Assembly (NCBI GenBank): GCA_031550085.1
Contig: JAVBOY010000001.1
Location: 74,458-138,457 of the forward strand
Length of the DNA: 64,000 bases
Origin: UBA4417 sp031550085
GTDB lineage: Bacteria; Bacteroidota; Bacteroidia; Bacteroidales; UBA4417
Reading direction: 5' to 3'
In this document: piece by piece, positions 52,747 to 60,207 of the stretch
Layout: the number at the start of each line of letters is the position of its first letter
Numbering within the stretch: position 1 is the first letter of the stretch
Made by a program: the position numbers and the translations under genes
Notes under the pieces: generated by a model
What the model was told of the DNA's origin: nothing
The model's database searches: none
Seen by the model: only the letters and a program-made list of their open reading frames with translations

Positions 52747-53541
52747 ATGGCAAAATTTAAAAAACACAAAAAGAAAAACGATGCCGAAAAAGGTTATACG
52801 TTAGCGGATGTTGAAAATACAACAGACCCAGCGGTGTTAAGGACCATCATATTCAAGAGTAAAAACGATGACAAGGTATGCGAAGCGGCGGTGAAGAAAA
52901 TTACCGACCCGGAGATATTAACAGCATTCGCGCTGAAAAACACAGCTATTGCACCGTTGGCGGCAGGGCAAATTACCGGTCAGGCATTACTAACCACCAT
53001 TGCACGAGAAAGTAAATCCCGGCAAGCACGAAAAGAAGCCGTGGGAAAAATTACCGATCAAGCGGTGTTGGCGGAAATTTTCCAAAATGACAAAGATCAT
53101 GATGTACGTTATACCTCATCCGACAAACTGACCGACGAAACCCTGCTAACAAAATTGGCGCAATCCGGAAAAGAAGAAGTTCGCAAGCGTGCGGAAAGTC
53201 GTTTAAAACAAATTGATGCCGAAAGGAATCCGATGAAATACGCAAAGGAGAAAGAAGAAGCAGACGGGTGGATTTATTTTACTTCTTCCTGGAGAAACGG
53301 AATATTCAAAGGGCGGACGGACGGATCTGATGTAACCTGCATCTATTCCGGCAAGTGTAGCAATATTGAATGTAGAAGCGGTTGGATATTCTTTAAGAAA
53401 GAGGAAACGTACACCGAACTTGATGAATCGGGATACCTATTTGATCACTATATTGATACGATATCGTGTAAAATGAAACCGGACGGAACAGAACTTTCGG
53501 AAGAGGGGCGTTCGAGAAGCTATTGGCGTAGCAGCGATTAA
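52747..53541 (+). CDS. Helical-repeat protein with DUF5050-like C-terminal domain
   Basis: 264 residues. A lysine-rich start (MAKFKKHKKKN) is followed by about five units of some 26 residues between about 22 and 155, each opening ITD- or LTD- plus a leucine pair (ITDPEILTAFALKN, ITGQALLTTIARES, ITDQAVLAEIFQND, LTDETLLTKLAQSG), like HEAT-type repeats. The end (about 170-245) contains GWIYFTSSWRNGIFKGRTDG and resembles beta-propeller-like DUF5050 segments. No signal peptide, so cytoplasmic. I do not know its function. A single-gene unit flanked by repeat elements. Confidence 0.75.
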   Translation: MAKFKKHKKKNDAEKGYTLADVENTTDPAVLRTIIFKSKNDDKVCEAAVKKITDPEILTAFALKNTAIAPLAAGQITGQALLTTIARESKSRQARKEAVGKITDQAVLAEIFQNDKDHDVRYTSSDKLTDETLLTKLAQSGKEEVRKRAESRLKQIDAERNPMKYAKEKEEADGWIYFTSSWRNGIFKGRTDGSDVTCIYSGKCSNIECRSGWIFFKKEETYTELDESGYLFDHYIDTISCKMKPDGTELSEEGRSRSYWRSSD

Positions 53542-53550
53542 AGAAACAAA

Positions 53551-53598
53551 AGGAAATCCCGTTGCTGGCGGGTTTCCTAACGTTTATTTCGAAACGTT
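53551..53598. terminator. Two hairpins between convergent genes
   Basis: An 11-bp stem (53551-53561 with 53568-53578, one G-T pair) is followed by a 7-bp stem (AACGTTT 53579-53585 with AAACGTT 53592-53598). They sit in the 66-bp gap between the converging genes at 52747 and 53608. T-runs are weak. Confidence 0.6.
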
Positions 53599-53607
53599 AC
53601 ATGCAAC

Positions 53608-54276
53608 TCATTTAAAAGAACGTTTTAAAGCCTTAATCCGCAGTTTCAATTCCTGGAGTTTCACACGGAACTTGTCTTTAAAATCAGGTTTGTAAACGTG
53701 GTTTAAAATAAATACAGAGTCGCTTTTATCCTTATACCACAAAACATATTGTTTTTCATTCAAGAAATTCGTGATCTCTTTTAGAAACGGATTCTTATAA
53801 AATTTCCCATGCGTTTCGATGGAAATGACGTTGGGCAAACTGGTCAGGTTCTTTAAAACATACCATTCCGCTCCTTCAATATCAATACTTAAAAGGTCTA
53901 TGTCTCCGGGATCAATCTGGTCAAAAGTGACGCATGGAGCGATAAATTTTTCACCTTCCGTAATCTTATATTTATCATTCGTAATAGCAGGACTGTCCGG
54001 AAGCGAACTTATAAATGTCGACGCCTTGCATTGGGACAATTCAACTTCACCGCAGTAATCGAAAACAGCAACTTTATGTAGCGTAATATTTTGATAGCCG
54101 GCAAAAACCGTCTCGATCTCTTGAATACTTGCCGGATCAGGTTCAACAAGGATGGCCGTCGTTCCCAGTTTTATATAATCGAGGATATTGGATGTTTCGG
54201 GTTTGTATACACCCACCTCCGCAACTTTGTGGAACTGAAGATTGAGTTTGTTGCACTTTTCAAAAAGCTTCGTCAT
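53608..54276 (-). CDS. FkbM-family methyltransferase
   Basis: 222 residues from the ATG at 54276; the frame is open further upstream but the added residues look random. Rossmann methyltransferase of the FkbM group: motif I VAEVGVYKPETSNIL, then AILVEPDPASIQEIE, and the family element DLLSIDIEGAEWYVLKNL. These enzymes often methylate sugars or glycolipids. It lies near glycosyltransferase genes but is separated from them by repeat elements, so a role in surface polysaccharide is only inferred. Confidence 0.85.
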   Translation of the reverse strand: MTKLFEKCNKLNLQFHKVAEVGVYKPETSNILDYIKLGTTAILVEPDPASIQEIETVFAGYQNITLHKVAVFDYCGEVELSQCKASTFISSLPDSPAITNDKYKITEGEKFIAPCVTFDQIDPGDIDLLSIDIEGAEWYVLKNLTSLPNVISIETHGKFYKNPFLKEITNFLNEKQYVLWYKDKSDSVFILNHVYKPDFKDKFRVKLQELKLRIKALKRSFK

Positions 54277-54372
54277 AGTTTTTATAGATACTAATTTAAT
54301 GGGAAATTGGTTCGCAAGTGAGGTGTGAGAAGAAAAACCACTCACGATTCACGGTTTCCTAATTTATCGATG

Positions 54373-54380
54373 CAAATGTA
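54373..54380 (-). promoter_or_regulatory. -7 box before the FkbM gene
   Basis: TACATTTG on the minus strand, 97 bp before the start codon; no matching TTG was seen. Confidence 0.35.
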
Positions 54381-54384
54381 CAAA

Positions 54385-54500
54385 AATCCCCTTCGGAACC
54401 AGATTGTACCTGCTCATCAATAAAGCTTCGTTAGCCCATGCTTGCCAAGTTAAGCTTGTTATCCTGACACGGACGGCGGCAAAGCTACGGCCAAACCGGG
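54385..54500. repeat. Dispersed palindromic element, copy near FkbM
   Basis: Reads TTCGGAACCAGATTGTACC, ATCAATAAAGCTTCGTTAG, a CTTGCCAAGTTAAGCTTG palindrome and GGACGGCGGCAAAGC, the same order as at 52513-52640 and 56560-56660. Confidence 0.6.
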
Positions 54501-54509
54501 TTTTACTTG

Positions 54510-55361
54510 TTACAATTTCTTGATCATTTCAAACTGTTTGCCTGTTGGCTCCATATTTTTTGCCTTGAGGAAAGCGATAATCGATTCACAATCCCTATCG
54601 GTATTGACGACCTTTATGGATCCGTATTTATTCAAATCGAGCATCTTTTGAAACAATAAAGATCCGACCCCTTGGCAACGGTATTGTTTGTCAACCGCTA
54701 TTTGGGTGACGTCCCCGGATGCAGGTTCAAAAACCCCGTAGCCGACGAGTTTCCCTTCCGTAAAAGCACCCAGGCAACTGAAATCTTCCAACGCCCTGTT
54801 GATGGACTCAAAGCTGTTTTGCCAGGAAGGCCTGAAATCCCAGAAACCGGACATCGAATCGTACGCATTGATCGCAACAGGCTCTATTGTATACGGAAAC
54901 TCAACGGCTTTCACGGTATGTTTGATTTTTTCCTGCTCCATCCGGAAGTAATAAAACTCGCGGATGACCTCGAATCCCAGTTTCCGGTATACGGAAACAG
55001 CACTTGTATTATGTTGCAATACTTCCAGTAAATAGTCTTTAATCCCCGCTTCTTTTAAATAAGGGATCGAATGCTCAAATACCCGGGTCGCCAATCCTTT
55101 TCCCCGGTACGCTTTCAGCGTTCCGGTTCCTGAGTCGTAAGCCGTCCGGATTCCGTAAAAATCTCCGATTCCGTTACAAGTAAACGAAACGATTTTATCT
55201 CCGTCAAAAGCAGCAAAGGAGAGTTTCGGGTTAAAACCGCGCCTTTTTAACAGGGTGAAGAGTTCGGATTTGTCCAGTTGCAATTCATAGTCAGCAAAAG
55301 CCTGTTCGAACGCCGCAAACAGTTGGTCGAAGCTGATATTATTTAACGGTTTGATTTCCAT
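54510..55361 (-). CDS. Tandem-GNAT N-acetyltransferase
   Basis: 283 residues with two GNAT folds. The first (about 20-145) has the acetyl-CoA loop AYRGKGLATRVFEH and ends HNTSAVSVYRKLGFEVI. The second (about 155-283) has DKQYRCQGVGSLLFQKM. Both keep the R/Q-x-x-G-x-G/A type loop, so both may be active. Two-domain GNATs of this size usually acetylate small amines or antibiotics; the substrate here is unknown. No promoter box was seen. Confidence 0.85.
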   Translation of the reverse strand: MEIKPLNNISFDQLFAAFEQAFADYELQLDKSELFTLLKRRGFNPKLSFAAFDGDKIVSFTCNGIGDFYGIRTAYDSGTGTLKAYRGKGLATRVFEHSIPYLKEAGIKDYLLEVLQHNTSAVSVYRKLGFEVIREFYYFRMEQEKIKHTVKAVEFPYTIEPVAINAYDSMSGFWDFRPSWQNSFESINRALEDFSCLGAFTEGKLVGYGVFEPASGDVTQIAVDKQYRCQGVGSLLFQKMLDLNKYGSIKVVNTDRDCESIIAFLKAKNMEPTGKQFEMIKKL

Positions 55362-55409
55362 AGCTATAATCGGTTTTCATTATTCTTTTGCCAAAATAGA
55401 ATATCGGGC

Positions 55410-55505
55410 GGCATCTTAAGTTTGCCTGTTTTCAAGTTCAACTTGTTATCCAACACACGGACGCAGGGAAAGTCACCACCGAAGCAGCGTATAGACAACT
55501 TTTTA
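55410..55505. repeat. Partial copy of the dispersed palindromic element
   Basis: TTTTCAAGTTCAACTTGTTA followed by ATCCAACACACGGACGCAGG and AAAGTCACCACCGAAGC corresponds to the second half of the element (CAAGTTAAGCTTGTTATC to GGACGGCGG...). More decayed than the copies at 54385 and 56560. Confidence 0.45.
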
Positions 55506-55541
55506 GTTATTTCACTAAAGTAGTGGAATTTCCCAATTTCA

Positions 55542-56510
55542 TTATTTTTCTGTTTCAATCCGTCGTTCGGCATTCCACATTTTTAAATATTCTTCGATGG
55601 GAATCATATCCATTTCTGCCCTTCGCATATTTAAGTTTTTCGGATCAATTACCTTGTCAAGGTAGTATATTTTTTTCTCAGAATCGTAAGAAATTTGAGT
55701 TCCATAAACTTGCGGTTTCCCCTCCATTTGATTTATCCGGTCAATAAGAAGGGCTAAATTTCCTTTTTTTGCTTCTCTCTCATCCACGCATTTTTCCAGA
55801 TATGGCAAGTATTTTTTCATAGTATCCAGTTCGCCGCAATGCTGTATAACCAAAAAAGCAGCACCATTTACCTCACCCGTTCCGCCCACTTCCGAGTTTT
55901 TAGGCCATCCTTCTTTTGCAATAAATTCGCCTAATTCAGTTAAATTTCTCCTATTGATACATTCTTTCAAATGCCAATAATTAGAAGAGGAATCTGATAA
56001 ATTTAGATTTTCATATAAAAAGATTTCATAATAATATGCCTGATCTCGTATTCTTAAGTTTCCAAGCCATTTTGCGACATCTTTCTTCTTGATGGCTCCA
56101 AATTTTTTTTCGAACTTTTCAATTTGCTTTGATGCAATATCATCCCAGCGGGAATCGGTAAGCAATGAATAGTATTCTCCACAATCGAAGAGGCTTAGAA
56201 AATTGGAATCCGCTTGTAGCGACAATTCCAAATAAAAGAAAGCAGAATCTTTTTCATTCAATAAGGCATGGGCTTTGGCCAACCGATTATATGCAGGGTT
56301 GATATCCGAACAAGTTAATAAAGCCTTTGAATCATAATAAATAGATTGCCTTAAACACCCAATATTATATAAACTGTCCGCTTGTTGTTGAAATAAGCGA
56401 CAATCATCCAATAACTTTCCCTCCTTTTGTGCATATCCGGCAGTTTTGCATAACAAAATCAGTGCAAAAATAAAGATGTGTATTTTATCTAAGGTGAAAA
56501 TCTTGTTCAT
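55542..56510 (-). CDS. Exported protein with TPR-like region and DUF6624 domain
   Basis: 322 residues. Signal peptide about 1-27 (cut near GYA|QK). The next 100 residues look like TPR helices (LFQQQADSLYNIGCLRQSIY, AYNRLAKAHALLNEKDSAFF). The second half is a DUF6624-type domain with the conserved WPKNSEVGGTGEVNGAAFLV and IDRINQMEGKPQVYGTQI. The function is unknown; location periplasmic or surface. A single gene between repeat elements. Confidence 0.8.
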   Translation of the reverse strand: MNKIFTLDKIHIFIFALILLCKTAGYAQKEGKLLDDCRLFQQQADSLYNIGCLRQSIYYDSKALLTCSDINPAYNRLAKAHALLNEKDSAFFYLELSLQADSNFLSLFDCGEYYSLLTDSRWDDIASKQIEKFEKKFGAIKKKDVAKWLGNLRIRDQAYYYEIFLYENLNLSDSSSNYWHLKECINRRNLTELGEFIAKEGWPKNSEVGGTGEVNGAAFLVIQHCGELDTMKKYLPYLEKCVDEREAKKGNLALLIDRINQMEGKPQVYGTQISYDSEKKIYYLDKVIDPKNLNMRRAEMDMIPIEEYLKMWNAERRIETEK

Positions 56511-56544
56511 TTGACATATAAATATTTACTTTCAAATAAACAAC

Positions 56545-56660
56545 TATTAATACCGTTCGATTGCAGGTTGTAGAACCTCATTAGATTAAAGTTTGACAAG
56601 TTAAACTTTATTACAATACTGACGGCGGCAAAGCCGCTGCCGAACTTATTCTATTTTTGT
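56545..56660. repeat. Dispersed palindromic element, copy before the glycosyltransferases
   Basis: TTGCAGGTTGTAGAACCTCA, a GTTTGACAAGTTAAAC palindrome, GACGGCGGCAAAGCCGCTGCC (perfect small hairpin) and CTTATTCTATTTTTGTTCAA. The last unit recurs at 52585-52605. The element reaches to the end of the glycosyltransferase gene. Confidence 0.6.
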
Positions 56661-57697
56661 TCAACCGGTGAGGCAACGGGATTTGGCGAAGCAGCCAACC
56701 GGATAAAAAAATCCGATACTTCCTCTGCCGTAATTGATTGAATGCAGGCGCACGAATTTGTATTCCGGCAATCTTCGCACCCTTGCTCCCGTACAAATAC
56801 TTTCGTGTGCTTCCCAAGCGGAGCCCAGCGTCCCGGGTGCATGGGGCGTATGGGCGGATAAATCCCCACCGCCCACGTACTGAGGGCGGCGGCGATATGC
56901 AAAGGGCCGGTGCTGCATGCCAGCAAGCCATCGGCAGACGCAATAAAAGCAATCAACTCTTCCAGGGAAAGCTGTCCCGACAAATCGGTAACAAAGGGAA
57001 ACGGACGCACCAGTTCCTTGCGGAACAATTGCCCTTCGGCTTCGGTTCCGGTCAGGAAAATGGCAAAGCGGCCGGTTTCCGACAAACGCCGGATCAACCC
57101 GGCATAATGGTCCAACGTCCACTCGCGGGCGCTGCCTTTGGACTTGGGGTGCAAAATAAGGTTGAAGCGATCCGGACTCAAGCGGTTCTTCAGGTCTTCG
57201 AGCAAAACCGAAGGAGCCTGCATGCCGTAATACGTCCACAATGTTTCGGCAGCATCATTCGAATGAATTCCCAAGGGTTGGAGTAATTTCGCATTCAATT
57301 GGGCTTCGTGCAGCGGCGATTTTTTCCGCGACAAGCGAACCAGCCGGTTGCAGGTTGTCCAGTGGTACAAGCGGTTTGTCGTTCCGATCCGTTCCCGGAT
57401 ACCTGCCTTTTTGGCAACAGCCGCCACTTTTCGATTGGGAAAAACATGAACGATGCAATCTACCTGCCACGAGCGGAATAAATCGATTTGTTTTGCCTCT
57501 TCCAGGGCAGCAACCGCATTCCAGTCGTAATGCGCATCAATATGCCGGCAACATTGGGTAACCGGCCGCGTGTAAGCGGTTCCCAGAAAAGAAATCTTAC
57601 AACCGGGATAAGCCTGTTTCAGCAAGCCCACCATCGGCAAAGTCAAAATCACATCGCCGATGCTATCCGTCCGGCTGATCAAAAAATGGTTACGCAT
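56651..57697 (-). CDS. Glycosyltransferase family 9 (heptosyltransferase-like)
   Basis: 348 residues from the ATG at 57697. The frame opens further upstream, but MRNHFLISRTDSIGDVILTL is the classical family start, and the ATG overlaps the end of the preceding gene by 8 bases. The second domain has the sugar-nucleotide site (ILHPKSKGSAREW) and DGLLACSTGPLHIAAALST. These enzymes add heptose or similar sugars to the lipopolysaccharide core at the inner membrane. The C-terminus contains a cysteine cluster (EDCRNTNSCACI). Confidence 0.9.
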   Translation of the reverse strand: MRNHFLISRTDSIGDVILTLPMVGLLKQAYPGCKISFLGTAYTRPVTQCCRHIDAHYDWNAVAALEEAKQIDLFRSWQVDCIVHVFPNRKVAAVAKKAGIRERIGTTNRLYHWTTCNRLVRLSRKKSPLHEAQLNAKLLQPLGIHSNDAAETLWTYYGMQAPSVLLEDLKNRLSPDRFNLILHPKSKGSAREWTLDHYAGLIRRLSETGRFAIFLTGTEAEGQLFRKELVRPFPFVTDLSGQLSLEELIAFIASADGLLACSTGPLHIAAALSTWAVGIYPPIRPMHPGRWAPLGKHTKVFVREQGCEDCRNTNSCACIQSITAEEVSDFFIRLAASPNPVASPVEQK

Positions 57698-58460
57698 GCC
57701 CGCCCTGTTTTTTGTGCAACGCACGGAGTTTGGTATATTTCAGATAAGTGGCAAAAGCCGAAATGCGGCAAACGACATAGCCGGAATAGCCGTCCAAAAA
57801 TCCTTTTTTAAAAAAGTAATCGCGGATAAATTTCCATTGCGGATTCAGCCAGATTTTAAACAAGGGCGCTTTCTTCCCTTTTTCGAACGCTTCCAGAGCC
57901 GTCATATCCGTGTACTTATTGGCCCGGAAAATATGCTCCGAAACCGAATTGTACGAGTAATGCCACAAATGTCCTTCCAAGTCGGCAAGGGTCGCCGGCT
58001 CCTGTAAAACAACTTTCTCATGAATGTAATTCCCCTGGAAACTCCCTTTTTGCCGGTTGAAAAGACGAATCAGCCGGTCGGGATACCAACCGCAATGGTA
58101 AATCCATTTGCCGCAATAATTGGTCAGGCGGTTCAGGCTGTAAGCGTCACAAGGATTCTCTTTTTGTTTTACGGCTAAAATGGCCGCTTTCAATTCGGGC
58201 GATACCACTTCGTCGGCATCGATCGAAAAAATGCAATCGTAGCTTGCCAAAGCTACCGCGTCATTTTTTTGCCGGATAAAACTCCGGAACTTTTGCTGGG
58301 CAAATTTCACCCCGTATTGCCGGCAAATTTCTTCGGTACGGTCGCTCGAAAAAGAATCCAACACCACAATTTCATCGACAACTCCTTTCAACGAGGCCAA
58401 ACAACGTTCGATGTTTTTTTCCTCATTCAAGGTGATGATAACGGCCGAAATTTTTACCAT
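57690..58460 (-). CDS. Glycosyltransferase family 2, lipopolysaccharide core type
   Basis: 256 residues. GT-A fold with VIITLNEEKNIERCL at the start, DSFSSDRTEEI and the DxD motif at D81-A-D83. The C-terminal part (GYSGYVVCRISAFATYLKY) looks like the membrane-associated tail of WaaE/KdtX-type core glucosyltransferases. It is translationally coupled to the family 9 gene that follows, so the two probably act on the same lipid-linked sugar chain. Confidence 0.9.
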   Translation of the reverse strand: MVKISAVIITLNEEKNIERCLASLKGVVDEIVVLDSFSSDRTEEICRQYGVKFAQQKFRSFIRQKNDAVALASYDCIFSIDADEVVSPELKAAILAVKQKENPCDAYSLNRLTNYCGKWIYHCGWYPDRLIRLFNRQKGSFQGNYIHEKVVLQEPATLADLEGHLWHYSYNSVSEHIFRANKYTDMTALEAFEKGKKAPLFKIWLNPQWKFIRDYFFKKGFLDGYSGYVVCRISAFATYLKYTKLRALHKKQGGHA

Positions 58461-58469
58461 AAAAAGGTT

Positions 58470-58670
58470 ATTTGTTGAATTGTTTATTGGGGAAATGGGG
58501 AGAAACGAGGAAGCAGGGGAAATGTTGATTGTTTGTTGAATCGTTGAGGTTGAATTGTTTATTTGTGAAGCGTGAACAGTGAAGCGTGAAAATGTTGTTT
58601 TTTGCTATTCGTTTTTTGTTTACTTGTATCTAAAAAAAGCACTTTCAATTTTCCATTTTCCACTTTCAAT
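58470..58670. repeat. Phrase-like intergenic repeats
   Basis: TTGTTGAATTGTTTATTGGG, GGGGAAATGGGGAGAAACG, TTGTTTGTTGAATCGTTGAG, TTTTTTGTTTACTTGTATC and TTTCAATTTTCCATTTTCC are joined between the GT2 gene and cydB; the same units occur in other gaps. Confidence 0.65.
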
Positions 58671-59708
58671 TTAATAACTGTGCTCATCCAATTTTACCTT
58701 TCCCCGGAAGGTCCAAAAAACAAACGTAGTATACGTCGCTACCAAAGGCAAGGCAATCATGGCAATAATCAGCATAATGTTCAGCGACTTGGTGGATGCC
58801 GATGCGTTGTAAACGGTCAAACTGTAATTGGGATCCAGGGTGGAAGGCATCAAAACCGGGAACAGCTCGACGGCAACCAGCACCAACATCGAAGCAATCA
58901 CCACTGCCGATGAAATAAAAGCTCCGAAATACCTTCCTTTGGTCAGTTGGCGCGGAATGTTGGCAATGGCCAGAATAATCAGGATCGGGATAAAAAACAA
59001 CCATTCGTTTTCACGGATTTTTGCCGACAAAGCGGGAACGTACAACAACGTGTACAACGTAAGCATCACAAAGCTGATCACAAAAAAGATGGTAGCGTTC
59101 CGCGAAATGAAAATCAGGCGGGTGTACAATTTGCCTTGCGTCTTCATAATCAGGTAAAGGGAGCCGTGCATCATAAACAACGCCAACGTAGTAATGGCAA
59201 CCAATACCGAAAACACATTGATCAACGACAAGGGCGAACTGGATGTAAATTCTTTGTGCGATTCCAACGGCACTCCAATCAACATGTTCCCCAAAGTCAA
59301 ACCCAATGCCAACGCAATCAGAATGCTCGAAACGGAAAATGAAATATCCCACGACCGGCGCCACCAGGCCATAGGTTCCTTGCTGCGGAACTCGATGGAT
59401 ACCGCCCGGAAAATCAACATCACCAAAAGCAGCATCAAATACACATAAAACCCCGAAAACATGGCGGCATAAACCGGCGGAAAGGCAGCAAACAAAACGC
59501 CTCCCGTAATAATCAACCAAACTTCGTTACCGTCCCAAACCGGGCCGATGGAATTAATGGAAGTCCGCCGCTCTTGTTCGCCCCTGAAAAACAGATGAAT
59601 CGCCCCCACTCCCAGATCAAATCCATCCAAAACAGCGTATCCGGTGATGGCAGCTCCCAAAATCAGAAACCACCAGGTTGGATAATCAATCGATAAAAAG
59701 GTGTCCAT
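58671..59708 (-). CDS. cydB: Cytochrome bd quinol oxidase subunit II
   Basis: Inner-membrane subunit of the bd-type terminal oxidase, 345 residues with eight or nine membrane segments. The N-terminal element is YAVLDGFDLGVGAIHLF, then the conserved SIGPVWDGNEVWLI, AFPPVYAAMFSGFYVYLML and RAVSIEFRSKE. The subunit works only with CydA, which carries the hemes. cydA is not adjacent: upstream lies a repeat-filled gap and then guaA on the other strand. It has its own -7 box, so it is an independent unit. Confidence 0.95.
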   Translation of the reverse strand: MDTFLSIDYPTWWFLILGAAITGYAVLDGFDLGVGAIHLFFRGEQERRTSINSIGPVWDGNEVWLIITGGVLFAAFPPVYAAMFSGFYVYLMLLLVMLIFRAVSIEFRSKEPMAWWRRSWDISFSVSSILIALALGLTLGNMLIGVPLESHKEFTSSSPLSLINVFSVLVAITTLALFMMHGSLYLIMKTQGKLYTRLIFISRNATIFFVISFVMLTLYTLLYVPALSAKIRENEWLFFIPILIILAIANIPRQLTKGRYFGAFISSAVVIASMLVLVAVELFPVLMPSTLDPNYSLTVYNASASTKSLNIMLIIAMIALPLVATYTTFVFWTFRGKVKLDEHSY

Positions 59709-59736
59709 AAGTCGAAATACTTGGAAAGTTGCTTAG

Positions 59737-59744
59737 CAAAAGTA
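59737..59744 (-). promoter_or_regulatory. -7 box of cydB
   Basis: TACTTTTG on the minus strand, 28 bp before the ATG; no TTG at normal spacing. Confidence 0.45.
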
Positions 59745-59759
59745 AAAAGAAATTTCGTT

Positions 59760-60180
59760 GTTTGTGAAAAGCTTGGCGTGAATCGTGAAAATGTGAGGGG
59801 TAAATGCCTGTTTAATTGTTTAACTGTTTAATTGTTGAGTTGAAAAAGGGGAGATCGGGGGAAATAGCTGGAAGGTGCAGGGTGAATGGGAAAGGGGAAA
59901 AATGGAGAAATCGAGGAAGTGGGGGTACACTTGGTTTTCTCGTTGCGATAATTTAATCTAATATTATTTTATTTTAATCGCATACAGGTGAAATGCCTGT
60001 TTAATTGTTTATGGTATCAGAAAACCCTCTTTCCATTTTCAACTTTCAATTAAAGAAGTTCATCATTTAAAAAATCACTTTCAATTTTCAATTAATTCGT
60101 AATTCCCCCACTTTCAATTTTCAATTTTCCACTTTCAATTAACTAGTCCCTCGTCTACTTGTCAACTTAAAAGTTTACCG
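59760..60180. repeat. Phrase-like repeats between cydB and guaA
   Basis: Units such as TGCCTGTTTAATTGTTTAAC (twice, near 59805 and 59995), GGGGAGATCGGGGGAAATAG, AGGTGCAGGGTGAATGGG, CTTTCAATTTTCAATTAATT, and CCCTCGTCTACTTGTCAACT. TAATTTAATCTAATATTATT near 59950 is nearly identical to a sequence at 27954. There is no gene; the gap is 59709-60207. Confidence 0.65.
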
Positions 60181-60195
60181 TTCTTAATTTTTCCC

Positions 60196-60203
60196 TATTT
60201 TTG
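60196..60203 (+). promoter_or_regulatory. guaA promoter -7 box, leaderless arrangement
   Basis: TATTTTTG ends 5 bases before the guaA ATG (60208), so transcription would start at or next to the start codon. No good TTG lies 19 bases up. Confidence 0.5.
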
Positions 60204-60207
60204 CCCC

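Noticed and set aside
55364..55573. A 69-codon minus-strand frame
   Set aside because: It runs through a repeat element and into the end of the 55542 gene; its composition is not protein-like.
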